Shown: positions 33,620-42,279, counted from the stretch's first letter. The stretch: DNA of 64,000 nucleotides from Desulfomonile tiedjei (GCA_016212925.1 JACRDF010000031.1:186001-250000), one strand, 5' to 3'. Notes: generated by a model not told the origin, from the letters alone. Made by a program: numbers and translations.

Positions 33620-34624
33620 TTACTCTCCCTTTGTTGCTCTAATAATGGCCTCAACCACTTTATCTAAGTTGAGGGCCTTTAGTGCACGAATGACAGAACT
33701 TCCTTGCGCGGTTTTTCTAATTATTTGCGTGGCCCTGACACCAGATTCGGTCAATTCCACTCGATGCTCAAAGGAAATATATTTGTGTTTCTCAAGCTCC
33801 TTGGCGGTTTCAATAGGATCGTTGAAATCAGCGGAAGGCACTAAGATGTTTTCTGCTGGGGGATGACCCAATTCCCGGGCTGCGTCATAGATTTGCTTGG
33901 CCAGGTCGCGGTCTTTGCGCCGCGAGATGTCATAAGCCGATAGCACGAGTTCGTCTGTAGGAGGAGCGAAGTACTGATAAAGACGGCTACGCTTCAATAT
34001 TATCTTGATACTCTCATCTGTGTCACTGTTCGCGTGAGCCTTGACGATAGTGGAGAGATCTTCCTTTGCAAAGTCATCGAGACTCAGGAAGCTGGCTCCA
34101 ACAGACTGGGCGACGTTTGCCAACTCCTGGTTGGATAGCTGCTCAATTTCCTGGCGCGGCAAAACACAAAACAACTCAATATCGCTGGGCAGCTTATAGT
34201 CAGCCATCCAACCTTGAATTGCTTCAGTACTCGAAATCCCCCGCTTTGCCCATTCTCCAAATGGCAAGCTGTAGCCATAGGCAACGTTATGAAAAAACAT
34301 TATTTCGACTATGAGACCCTCGTGCAGAAGGGCATTCTGCACATCGAGAGCACTTAACAATGCTTGATCCCGCCATTCCTTCATTCGCTGTCGAGGATTA
34401 AGCTCACACTCTACCCCCCGGTCCTTTTCTGCGCCACCAGCTACAAGCAGAATATTTCGATCATTTGAGCCAATAGCTTCAAATTCGTGTCTCAGACCGG
34501 ACAAGCCTGAGAACGAGTTTGGCCCCGCGTAAACAAAACCCAAAGCCTCAAGAACATTCCTCAGCAGCGTTCCCTTGCTTTGGTCCCCAAGTCTCAACTC
34601 CCAATATTCATCATACTTCGTCAT
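33620..34624 (-). CDS. Unknown 334-aa protein in the TIR island
   Basis: From ATG 34624 with AAAGGACT upstream. The product is soluble and mixed alpha/beta, with an early segment FSGLSGLRHEFEAIGSNDRNILLVAGG and a central IVEIMFFHNVAYGYSLPFGEW. An ELTESGVRATQIIRKTAQGS segment near the C-terminus looks like a winged-helix. The conserved-looking acidic/His residues in the first half could be nuclease-like, but I do not recognise the family. It converges with the TIR gene across a 230-nt gap with no clear gene. Its composition also differs from the surrounding metabolic genes. Confidence 0.6.
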   Translation of the reverse strand: MTKYDEYWELRLGDQSKGTLLRNVLEALGFVYAGPNSFSGLSGLRHEFEAIGSNDRNILLVAGGAEKDRGVECELNPRQRMKEWRDQALLSALDVQNALLHEGLIVEIMFFHNVAYGYSLPFGEWAKRGISSTEAIQGWMADYKLPSDIELFCVLPRQEIEQLSNQELANVAQSVGASFLSLDDFAKEDLSTIVKAHANSDTDESIKIILKRSRLYQYFAPPTDELVLSAYDISRRKDRDLAKQIYDAARELGHPPAENILVPSADFNDPIETAKELEKHKYISFEHRVELTESGVRATQIIRKTAQGSSVIRALKALNLDKVVEAIIRATKGE

Positions 34625-34714
34625 GGGGATAGTCCTTTTGGCCAATTGTGAGTCTGGATCAGGGTTGGTCTCTGAGGATGCGAATGCAGGTCTTGAAATG
34701 CAAGACTTCCTCTC

Positions 34715-37045
34715 TTATTCGGGCTCTATTATCTTGACGGGCTCAAAATCCCAGGCGGTTCTTATGCCTGGTTTTTTGTTTTCGATCGCGTCCAGGATTC
34801 TTTCGGGAGTCAAGGGGTAGTGATTGAAGTAAATGCCGAGCGCATTTCCGACTGCGTTGCAATAGGCCTGGGCTGCGGACATGGCTATGGACATGCCGGC
34901 TTCCTTTGCGCCGTACGGGCCGGCCGGATCTATGGTTTCGACGATGATGGAATTGATCTTGGGCATATCGGTTATGATCGGGATCTTGTACTCAAGCATG
35001 GACGGGTTGAGCAAATGCCCTTGGTTCCAGCGGTGCTCTTCACCCAGCATGCCGCCCTGCCCTCCCATGGCAACTCCGCCCTCGAACTGGCCTTCGACTA
35101 CCATGGGGTTCAGAGCAAAACCGCAATCCTGCGCGGCTGTAACTTCAAGCGCATGCACCTGGCCGGTTTCAGGATCGACCTCCACTTCCGCGACAGTCGC
35201 TCCAAATGAAAACGCCTGCGATAACTGCCCCTTGGGATTGGTAATCCATTCGCGGCGCTGATCCACTTCAGGGGAAAACGCGCCTCGCCCCATGATCGGG
35301 CGGCCCATTATCAAGGCTTTCCGGACGACCTTCTCGATGGGAATGCCCACATCCGGCGCGCCTTTGACGTATATTTTCCTGTTCCGGGCCACCAGGTCCG
35401 CGGGATCTGCTTCAAGCATGTCCGATGCCACTTCGAATAGCTGCTCCCTGGCATCGGAAGCCGCTGCTTTCACCGCATTCCCTCCGCCGAAGGTCGAAAT
35501 CATGGAGTAAGATCCAGCGTCAGTCGGGGTCACTTCGGTGTCCGCGGAGATCAGCCTTATGTCTTCCAAAGGCAGGCCCAACTCCTCAGCGGCTATCTGC
35601 ACCAACATGTTGTCGTTGCCCTGACCATTGTCCACTACACCGGAAATCACGGTGGCCCCACCGTCCTCGTGGAACTTGATAAAAGCCTGGGAACCGCCTC
35701 GAATACCCAGTGGGAAGCCCGTCTGCACCGAATTCAATCCCATTCCGATGCCGTGATTGGGCTTTTGATCTTTCAATTTCTCCAGCAGTTTGCTCTTTTC
35801 CGCTGTCTTTTCTATGCATTCCACCAGGCCGCAACTGGCAACGTAAGACCCTGTGGGCGTCGTTTCACCAGGACGGCGAGCGTTCCTCAGCCGAATGGTC
35901 ACCGGATCGATTCCAAGCTCTTCCGCGATCATGTCGAGCTGAGTGTCAATCCCGCACGCGAAGGACCGGCCGTGGATGCGGATCATCCCTCTCACGGGTT
36001 TGTTCGTATAGATGCGGTATCCGTGAAATCTGACGTTATCCATGCGATAGGTCTGCTCATGACACAGAAACGGCACCGAGGTGGCAATAGGCCCTGTGCT
36101 GGAGTAAGCCCCTCCGTCCAAGTAACTGACAATGTCTCGCGCCAACACTGTGCCGTCCTTGCCCACGCCGGTCTTGATCGTGGTTATCATCGCGTGACCC
36201 ATGCGAGTGGCAATGGAGTTTTCTTCCCGCGAATAAACAACCTTGACCGGCCGTTCGCTTCTGAGACTGAGCAGACAAGTAATGAACTCAGCCGGGAAGA
36301 CATCCGACCGGCCTCCAAAGGCCCCTCCGATAGTGATTTTTCTCACATTCACTTTCGACAGAGGCAGCTTCAGTGCATTCGATAAGGCCTTGGCCTTGGT
36401 GTGCGGCGAAGCGTTCGGCATCCAGATTTCGATAGACCCGTCTGAATGGCTATTGGCCACCACCGCATACGGCTCGGTCATGAAGTAAGAGTCTTCCTCA
36501 GCCACAAACGTGTCTTCCCGCACAAGCGCACAATCCCGGAACGCGGAATCCACATCTCCAACGTCGATCTTCACGCTGACATTGATGTTTCGAGCGCGGT
36601 CCTCATGTATAAGAGGCGCGTCCTGCGCTATTGCGGAATAGCAGTCGAAAACAGCCGGCAGTTCCTCGTATTCGACTTGGATAAGATTAAGCGCTTCGAG
36701 TGCGGTGTCTTCATCTACGGCAGCCACCGCGGCCACTTCGTCCCCCACGTACCGGACTTTGTCAACGCACAGCAATTGCTGATCTCGGGTGTACCGGAAC
36801 ACGCCCCATTTTTCGCCTGCCGTATCGCTGCCGGTCACCACAGCATGCACCCCACGCAGCTTCTTTGCCCGCGACACGTCCACGTTGAGAATCCTGGCAT
36901 GAGGCAAGGGACTCCGCAGGATTTTACCAACCAACATTCTGGGCAGACTGATGTCCGCTGTGAAAACCGCTTCTCCCGTGACCTTGGCGCGGGCATCCAC
37001 GCGGGGAACGCTCTTCCCGATATAACTGAATTCCTCTTCAGCCAA
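34715..37045 (-). CDS. hcrA: Molybdopterin-binding subunit, 4-hydroxybenzoyl-CoA reductase HcrA-like
   Basis: A 776-residue large subunit of the xanthine oxidase family: the N-terminal KVTGEAVFTADI and ILRSPLPHARI segments, the cofactor-contact region GGAFGGRSD near residue 236, RIHGRSFACGID, and the C-terminal GPYGAKEAGMS with the catalytic glutamate. HcrA removes the phenolic hydroxyl of 4-hydroxybenzoyl-CoA, giving benzoyl-CoA. I choose TTG 37045 because GGAGG lies 7-8 nt before it; GTG 37054 overlaps that site. The subunit order in transcription is HcrB, HcrC, HcrA, with hairpin repeats between them. The HcrB-type Fe-S loop of the partner supports this naming over other XDH-family enzymes. 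Confidence 0.85.
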   Translation of the reverse strand: MAEEEFSYIGKSVPRVDARAKVTGEAVFTADISLPRMLVGKILRSPLPHARILNVDVSRAKKLRGVHAVVTGSDTAGEKWGVFRYTRDQQLLCVDKVRYVGDEVAAVAAVDEDTALEALNLIQVEYEELPAVFDCYSAIAQDAPLIHEDRARNINVSVKIDVGDVDSAFRDCALVREDTFVAEEDSYFMTEPYAVVANSHSDGSIEIWMPNASPHTKAKALSNALKLPLSKVNVRKITIGGAFGGRSDVFPAEFITCLLSLRSERPVKVVYSREENSIATRMGHAMITTIKTGVGKDGTVLARDIVSYLDGGAYSSTGPIATSVPFLCHEQTYRMDNVRFHGYRIYTNKPVRGMIRIHGRSFACGIDTQLDMIAEELGIDPVTIRLRNARRPGETTPTGSYVASCGLVECIEKTAEKSKLLEKLKDQKPNHGIGMGLNSVQTGFPLGIRGGSQAFIKFHEDGGATVISGVVDNGQGNDNMLVQIAAEELGLPLEDIRLISADTEVTPTDAGSYSMISTFGGGNAVKAAASDAREQLFEVASDMLEADPADLVARNRKIYVKGAPDVGIPIEKVVRKALIMGRPIMGRGAFSPEVDQRREWITNPKGQLSQAFSFGATVAEVEVDPETGQVHALEVTAAQDCGFALNPMVVEGQFEGGVAMGGQGGMLGEEHRWNQGHLLNPSMLEYKIPIITDMPKINSIIVETIDPAGPYGAKEAGMSIAMSAAQAYCNAVGNALGIYFNHYPLTPERILDAIENKKPGIRTAWDFEPVKIIEPE

Positions 37046-37070
37046 GATGCTCACCTCCAAGGGGAATTCG

Positions 37071-37106
37071 TGGGGAGAACCTTTTTGTAAAAAGGTTCCT
37101 CCCCAC
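37071..37106. repeat. Hairpin repeat with A/T tract, copy 3 (between hcrC and hcrA)
   Basis: Arms TGGGGAGAACCTTTTT (37071-37086) and AAAAAGGTTCCTCCCCA (ending 37105), differing by one bulged base, around GT, followed by CCCCTCTCCAAAAACTTCT as in copy 1. It lies 25 nt before the hcrA start, in the middle of what should be one operon. Confidence 0.7.
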
Positions 37107-37251
37107 ACCCCTCTCCAAAAACTTCTATATCATGTCCGCTGGCCGATTTCCGCTGGTAGCGGGAGCCGGCCAGCGGGCAAGTTATCGAACTTCTTGAAAG
37201 GGGCACGGGGGAAACGTTTTCCATAAAGGAGTCCCCGTGGCGGAACTTGGG

Positions 37252-37737
37252 TTAATCGCCCTCCGCCGTGGTTATCACGCCTGACGCCGAACGCACCGCG
37301 TCCAGGATTTTGGAATATCCCGTGCACCTGCAGAAATTGCCAGCCAGGGCTGTTTTGATCTGGTCATCCGTTGGGTGGCTGTTGCGATCGAGAAGGGCTT
37401 TCGCGGACAAAATCATTCCCGGCGTGCAAAAGCCGCATTGAACTGCACCCTTTTCGACAAAGGCCTCTTGAACGGGATGCAGCTTGCCCTCCTGAGCCAG
37501 GCCTTCAATGGTTGTTATGGAAGCGCCTTCCGCTTCCAGCGCAAGCGTGATGCAAGACCTGATGGGCTGCCCGTCCATGAGCACGGTACATGCCCCGCAA
37601 ACCCCTTCAGAACAGCCCTCCTTCACGCCGTACAACCCTAGATGTTCTCGTAAGACCTCAAGGAGCGTGGCATTGGACGCGACCGCCACATCAACGACGT
37701 CTCCGTTCACCGTCAAGCTCAAGAGCTGCTTCTTCAT
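37252..37737 (-). CDS. hcrC: [2Fe-2S] subunit, 4-hydroxybenzoyl-CoA reductase HcrC-like
   Basis: A 161-residue ferredoxin-like subunit with two clusters: the N-terminal plant-type site CSEGVCGACTVLMDG (residues about 42-56, last Cys in RSC) and the C-terminal site CGFCTPGMI...CRCTGY. This is the small subunit of the XDH-family trimer that passes electrons from the FAD subunit to the molybdenum site. ATG 37737 gives the canonical start; an earlier in-frame start at 37794 would add a non-homologous leader. Confidence 0.9.
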   Translation of the reverse strand: MKKQLLSLTVNGDVVDVAVASNATLLEVLREHLGLYGVKEGCSEGVCGACTVLMDGQPIRSCITLALEAEGASITTIEGLAQEGKLHPVQEAFVEKGAVQCGFCTPGMILSAKALLDRNSHPTDDQIKTALAGNFCRCTGYSKILDAVRSASGVITTAEGD

Positions 37738-37894
37738 TTTCCGCCTTTTATCACTGGTAGAGCACGGATGAGCTTCGCACATCCGTGGCACCATTCCAAA
37801 GTGCCGGTTTATTGGCTCCAGTTTGAGGTTACTGCCAGACTACTTCATTCATCGTCATATCTTACGGAATGAATGAGAGTTTTTGGAAGGGGGG

Positions 37895-37934
37895 TGCGGG
37901 GGGAAACTTTTTTGCAAAAAAGTTTCCCCCCGCA
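37895..37934. repeat. Hairpin repeat with A/T tract, copy 4 (between hcrB and hcrC)
   Basis: A perfect 19-bp stem: TGCGGGGGGAAACTTTTTT (37895-37913) and AAAAAAGTTTCCCCCCGCA (37916-37934) with a 2-nt loop, flanked by GAGTTTTTGGAAGGGG. It begins 24 nt after the hcrB stop. Confidence 0.75.
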
Positions 37935-37958
37935 ATGCACTAGCTTCTTTTCCCCTCC

Positions 37959-38948
37959 CTACAACCCCAATGCTTCTTTCACAGCGCGGCGTACCGTCAC
38001 CGCTGCCATTTTTATTCGGTAGTCTTTTGAGGCAGCGGCATTGTCCACGATGGCGCCTTCGGCTGCCTTCAGCGCGATGTTGCCCGCCAGCTCGATCATT
38101 TCAAGATCGGGCGTTTGCCCTTTGATGACGGACTCCGCTTCCTTCAGGATGATCGGCGCAGGGCCCGCGGCGGAAAGAACAACACGGAAGCTTTCAACCC
38201 TGCCCTTGTCCATGATCGCCACTGCGGCCGCATTCACCGTAGGGAAATCTACAGCGGACCTGAAGCTGAGCCTTTGATAAGACCCCGAAATAGGTGCCCA
38301 GGGAATAGGTAGCCGTATCTCGGTGACGATCTCTTCAGGCGCAAGGTTGAACGGGCTTTCTCCCTTTGCCGTGAAGAACTCGCTGACAGGCATGGATCTC
38401 TTGCCACCGATTCCTGCGATGGTCAGTTGCGCGGAGAGAGCCACCAAGACAGGCACTGTGTCAGCCGAACATACGGAATTGCAGGACTCTGATCCCTTCA
38501 AAGCCAGGCAATCCTTGCCGCCGGTACGGTGGCACTTGTCTTTTCCGCTTCGCCAGAAAAGGCTCTGATTGTAAAGGATACACCTGGGTTGGAGGCAAAG
38601 ATTGCCGCCGATTGTGCCTCTGAAATGTTGAATACCTATTGCGCCGATTGATCCTATTGCCTTGACCAGGAGCGGAAAATGCTTCTTGATGGCCTCATTG
38701 TCTGCTGTCTCCATCAGCGAGGTCCCGGCTTTGACGACCACGGCATCGGGCTTCGCTTCTATTCCTGACATCTCTTTAATATTCTTGAGGCTGATGACCG
38801 CTGCCGGCGAAGAGAGTCGCTGTTTCAGGTTCACAATGAGTTCGGTTCCACCGGCAAGGATCGAAGCCGATGTTCCTAGTTCATTCTTGATCCTGAGGGC
38901 CTCGGCAAGACTGCCGGGCGCATGGTAGGCAAAGGCGGGCAAACGCAT
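37959..38948 (-). CDS. hcrB: FAD subunit with extra [4Fe-4S] loop, 4-hydroxybenzoyl-CoA reductase HcrB-like
   Basis: A 329-residue FAD-binding subunit of the XDH family (SILAGGTELIVNLKQRL near residue 30, GTIGGNLC near residue 111). Directly after it is an insertion holding cysteines at 123, 139, 147 and 156 (RCILYNQS, DKCHRTGGKDC, SESCNSVC), with spacing 16-8-9. This is the [4Fe-4S] loop known from HcrB of Thauera and absent from ordinary xanthine dehydrogenases. ATG 38948 has GGAG 6 nt upstream. It is the first gene of the hcrB-C-A set. Confidence 0.9.
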   Translation of the reverse strand: MRLPAFAYHAPGSLAEALRIKNELGTSASILAGGTELIVNLKQRLSSPAAVISLKNIKEMSGIEAKPDAVVVKAGTSLMETADNEAIKKHFPLLVKAIGSIGAIGIQHFRGTIGGNLCLQPRCILYNQSLFWRSGKDKCHRTGGKDCLALKGSESCNSVCSADTVPVLVALSAQLTIAGIGGKRSMPVSEFFTAKGESPFNLAPEEIVTEIRLPIPWAPISGSYQRLSFRSAVDFPTVNAAAVAIMDKGRVESFRVVLSAAGPAPIILKEAESVIKGQTPDLEMIELAGNIALKAAEGAIVDNAAASKDYRIKMAAVTVRRAVKEALGL

Positions 38949-39246
38949 CTGAACTCCGTTCAAAAGGGGGAATTTACGGGTGCCCTCGGCGGGCGGCCAT
39001 ATCTTCCTTCGAGTCGCCAGGTTTTGGACACCGACTGCGCGGGCCTAAAAAGGCATTGTCGGCCTGCGTGCAGCAGTTTTCTACAAAAAGGTCTCCCAGC
39101 AATTTACTCCTTGGAATGCACCCTTGACACGATTGTGGTTATCGGATTAATTGATTACAAAGGACCAAAGTCCTTTTCAAGCCCCATCATAGGCACTGAA
39201 AAAAACGCTGTCAACACTATTGTCCCCTTGAAGGAGAGCTGAACGT

Positions 39247-40440
39247 ATGGATCTATTCAGAAGTATCAAGGTGCTATCCCTGGAGCAGGCAACGGTGTTG
39301 CCTTATCTTACTTATCGGCTCGCAATGGATGGCTGCCGAGTAATAAGGCTTGAGCATCCGGTTTTCGGCGATCCCAATCGTATGGTCGGCGAGCCTTTCC
39401 TGCCTGGCGAGGACCGCATGAACAGCTATTTCATGGCCATAAATGCAGGCAAAGAGGCGATTACTCTCAACCTGGGTGAACCCAAGGGCAGGGAGATACT
39501 CCTGCGTGTGATTCGTGACCTTGGAATCGACATCTTCGCCACCAATCAGCTCCCAAAGAATTATACAAAGCTCGGGATAGACTATGACACATTGAAAGGT
39601 GTCAAAAAGGACATTATCTGGTTGGGTATCACCGGCTTCGGGCCCGATAGCAACGAAGCCGCATACGATCCGATCCTGCAAGCTCGCGGCGGGTTGATGG
39701 AGCTTACCGGCGAAAAGAGCGGCACGCCCCAGGTGACCGGCATTCCTTTGCCCGATATGGGAACAAGCGAACACTGCTACGGCTTAGTCATGAAAGCCCT
39801 TTTCAAGAAAGCCATGACCGGTGAAGGTTCCAGAATAGATATGTCCATGCTGGATAGCACAACGTCATGGCTGACGGTTCCGATCACCATGACCTGTTCT
39901 TTCGGCAAGAAGATCTCCCGCCGGGGAAACACCCACGAATTCTTCGCTCCTGTGTCGGTCTATCCGACCTCGGACGGTTACGTGTATATCGCCGTAGGCA
40001 ATGACAAACAATTCCAGGCACTCGCAGCCCTATCCGAGTTCTCGGCTCTCAACCGTGAGGATTACAAGAAGAATGCCGGACGCATAGGGGATGTGGCCAA
40101 CCTCAATCAGACGATCTCCGACATCACGAGCACCATGACTACAGCCGGATTAGTGAGTGTGATGAACAGCATCGGTGTGGCTGCTGCCAAGATCAACACC
40201 GTCGCTGAGGTTGCAAATGACCCCATAGTGGCGGGAAAGTTGCTAAAGGCAAAAGACCACAAGACAGGCTTCGAGCTGACCCTCGCTCCCGCGCCGACTT
40301 CGACTTCGTTCCTTGAGTCCAACGAGCGCCGGCTTTCGTTCCCGCCTCGCTTTGGCGAACACAATGAAGCGATACTCGGAAAGGAACTGGGCATGTCAAG
40401 CAGCGAATTGGGTTCTCTGAAGGCGGACGGGATAATATGA
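39247..40440 (+). CDS. CoA-transferase, class III (CaiB/BaiF family)
   Basis: A 397-residue family III CoA-transferase: IKVLSLEQATVLPYLTYRLAM at the N-terminus, RLEHPVFGDPNR, NQLPKNYTKLGIDY, GFGPDSNEAAYDPILQARGG, and the catalytic aspartate in PDMGTSEHCYG near residue 176. These enzymes move CoA between carboxylates through aspartyl-CoA and mixed-anhydride intermediates. GGAGAG precedes ATG 39247 by 6 nt. The following acyl-CoA dehydrogenase suggests both act on the same acid, perhaps of aromatic, alicyclic or branched type. Confidence 0.88.
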   Translation: MDLFRSIKVLSLEQATVLPYLTYRLAMDGCRVIRLEHPVFGDPNRMVGEPFLPGEDRMNSYFMAINAGKEAITLNLGEPKGREILLRVIRDLGIDIFATNQLPKNYTKLGIDYDTLKGVKKDIIWLGITGFGPDSNEAAYDPILQARGGLMELTGEKSGTPQVTGIPLPDMGTSEHCYGLVMKALFKKAMTGEGSRIDMSMLDSTTSWLTVPITMTCSFGKKISRRGNTHEFFAPVSVYPTSDGYVYIAVGNDKQFQALAALSEFSALNREDYKKNAGRIGDVANLNQTISDITSTMTTAGLVSVMNSIGVAAAKINTVAEVANDPIVAGKLLKAKDHKTGFELTLAPAPTSTSFLESNERRLSFPPRFGEHNEAILGKELGMSSSELGSLKADGII

Positions 40441-40505
40441 AGAGGAAGATTTGCGGGGAGACCCTTTTTGCATGCGGACTTGTTTCCTTGGGCGAGAGTG
40501 AGGCT

Positions 40506-40648
40506 GTCATTGCAAGGGCGTAGCCGAAGCCATCTCCACGGTGGGACAGGCGTCTCGCCTGTCTGTTGGAATGACGGGCAAGATGCCCGTCCCACCAAAG
40601 ATGAGAATGCTTTCCCGCGGGACGCGGGATTCCAATCCTCGCAATGAG
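40506..40648. repeat. Nested composite repeat (ATTGCGAGG element carrying a GGTGGGAC palindrome)
   Basis: The outer part (about 40506-40536 and 40613-40648) is the reverse-oriented counterpart of the core at 11553-11640: GTCATTGCAAGGG...ATCTC and GAATGCTTTCCCGCGGG...CTCGCAATGAGC. Where the other copy has a short loop, this one carries a palindrome with arms GGTGGGAC (40540-40547) and GTCCCACC (40589-40596) plus inner palindromes. This indicates insertion of one repeat into another. Confidence 0.65.
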
Positions 40649-40711
40649 CGTGGTCCCGTGAGTTGCTTCTTTGTCAACGGTTTAGTTGCGTCTGCTTATA
40701 AGGACATGTTT

Positions 40712-41905
40712 ATGGACAATCGCCACCTAGTCTGGCCGTTTTTTGATACGTTCCACCGAACGTTTGCGAGGGACTTCGCTCAGTGGGTAGCGTCCGAACT
40801 GCCTAGGTACGATGATGACGATGGGGGCGATGGAAAAGCAGCGCGAGAAATTTTTTGTAGGTTGGGGGCTGATAAGTGGCTTGAACACTCAATCCCTCGA
40901 AACCACGGCGCACGGGGAGATAAGCACGATCTCCGCACTATCTGCCTGATGCGGGAGACCCTCGGATACAGGTCGGGTATTGCGGACGTGGCGTTCTCTG
41001 AGCCCTGGCTTGGCATCATGCCTATTGCGCTTTTCGGCTCTGGGCATGTGCAGGAAGACTTGCTACCAGGGTATCTGCGGGGCGAGATGCTTCCTGCTTT
41101 CGCTCTCTCTGAACCAGGGGCCGGCTCCGATGCCGCGGCTATTGAAACGCAAGCGCATTTGGATGGCGCCCACTACATCATTAACGGTTGCAAGACCTGG
41201 ACCTCAAACTCCGGACTCGCTGACGTTTATGTGGTTTTCGCACGAACCGGCGAGGCTCCGAATGCGGACAGCATCTCCGCCTTTGTCGTGGATGGGAGAC
41301 TTCCCGGCATCACGTTGGAGGAACGCCTTGGCGTCCTCTCACCACATACCGTCGGGACCCTTCATTTTGACAACGTTCGTGTTCCCGCCGACCGACTCCT
41401 GGGCGAACCCGGCCAGGGCTTCAAAATCGCCATGTCGGTGCTTGAACTTTTTCGCCCTACCGTGGGCGCGGCCACCCTGGGTTTTGCCCGCCGCGCTATG
41501 GAAGAAGCCACGGAGCGAAGCATGGAGCGGGTTGCCTTCAAGAAGCCGATCTGCGAGCATCAACTTGTACAGGCGAAACTGGCTGACATGGCTGTAAAGG
41601 TGGATGCCTCAGCTCTGCTGGTGTATCGTGCCTCCTGGATGCATGATTTTGGTGAGTCACGCATCACCCGAGAGGCTGCGATTGCCAAGTTGCACGCAAC
41701 CGAAGCGGCCCAAGAGGTTGTTGATCAAGCGCTGCAAATATTTGGGGGATTAGGGGTGGTGAAAGGCATGGTGGTGGAACGTCTTTATCGCCATGTTCGG
41801 GCCTTTCGCATCTTTGATGGTACGAGCGAGATTCAAAAACTGATTATCGCCAAGGACATGCTCCGAGAGCATAGGCGAGATAAAGGAACGAGCAACAGGC
41901 AGTGA
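40712..41905 (+). CDS. Acyl-CoA dehydrogenase with Asp in place of the catalytic Glu
   Basis: A 397-residue flavoprotein of the acyl-CoA dehydrogenase family. FAD/substrate motifs are present ([13 protein letters not shown] near residue 131, [14 protein letters not shown] near residue 155, [25 protein letters not shown] near residue 341). The C-terminal motif that usually reads YEGTSEIQ is FDGTSEIQ, so the position of the catalytic base glutamate holds aspartate. I choose ATG 40712 (AAGGA upstream); ATG 40706 is also possible. It sits 271 nt after the CoA-transferase, across a nested repeat, and probably oxidises the CoA ester that enzyme makes. Confidence 0.87.
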   Translation: MDNRHLVWPFFDTFHRTFARDFAQWVASELPRYDDDDGGDGKAAREIFCRLGADKWLEHSIPRNHGARGDKHDLRTICLMRETLGYRSGIADVAFSEPWLGIMPIALFGSGHVQEDLLPGYLRGEMLPAFALSEPGAGSDAAAIETQAHLDGAHYIINGCKTWTSNSGLADVYVVFARTGEAPNADSISAFVVDGRLPGITLEERLGVLSPHTVGTLHFDNVRVPADRLLGEPGQGFKIAMSVLELFRPTVGAATLGFARRAMEEATERSMERVAFKKPICEHQLVQAKLADMAVKVDASALLVYRASWMHDFGESRITREAAIAKLHATEAAQEVVDQALQIFGGLGVVKGMVVERLYRHVRAFRIFDGTSEIQKLIIAKDMLREHRRDKGTSNRQ

Positions 41906-41964
41906 TTTACACCTGGTTCCCAGGCGGAGCCTCATGGGCGCCAACTTGAGGGACGTCCTCCCCA

Positions 41965-42227
41965 GTGTTCCGGAGGAACACCTGAGAGTAGGCCGGCGAT
42001 TTATCGCCGGCTTAGGCACAAATCAAAAAAATTCTTTAGTCCCGGTAGGGACGACCGATCGGTAAGCTTCCTCAATAACTTCTTCGGCCGTCCCTCTGGG
42101 ACTACGGGTCTCTTTGACGGCTTTCCCGGCGATGAATCGCCGGGCTACTTTCGTCTCGTCCCTCTGGGACGAAAACGGTTAGGCACTGAGGTTAGCGCCT
42201 ATGAGGCGGCGCCTAGGAAATAGGCGC
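41965..42227. repeat. Cluster of nested palindromes
   Basis: Six or more perfect or near-perfect inverted repeats in 260 nt: GTGTTCC-GGA-GGAACAC (41965-41981), GCCGGCGAT-TT-ATCGCCGGC (41992-42011), GTCCC-GGTA-GGGAC (42039-42052) with GTCCCTCTGGGAC (42090-42102), CCCGGCGAT-GA-ATCGCCGGG (42125-42144), TCGTCCCTCTGGGACGA (42156-42172) and GCGCCTA-GGAAA-TAGGCGC (42209-42227). Some arms are reused, for example GGCGAT/ATCGCC and GTCCC/GGGAC. No gene lies here. It separates the acyl-CoA dehydrogenase from the mutase. Confidence 0.75.
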
Positions 42228-42279
42228 AACGGAACTACGTGAAAAAGTGCAATTCGTATTTAGCCAAAGGTGAACAAAC

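Noticed and set aside
33442-33654. 70-codon minus-strand frame between the TIR gene and the unknown gene
   Set aside because: Overlaps the end of the 33620-34624 gene in another frame, with no supporting features.
35669-36385. 238-codon plus-strand frame inside hcrA
   Set aside because: Antisense of a certain, highly conserved molybdoenzyme gene.
41965-42227. CRISPR array
   Set aside because: The palindromes are not regularly spaced and there are no equal-length unique spacers. No cas genes nearby.
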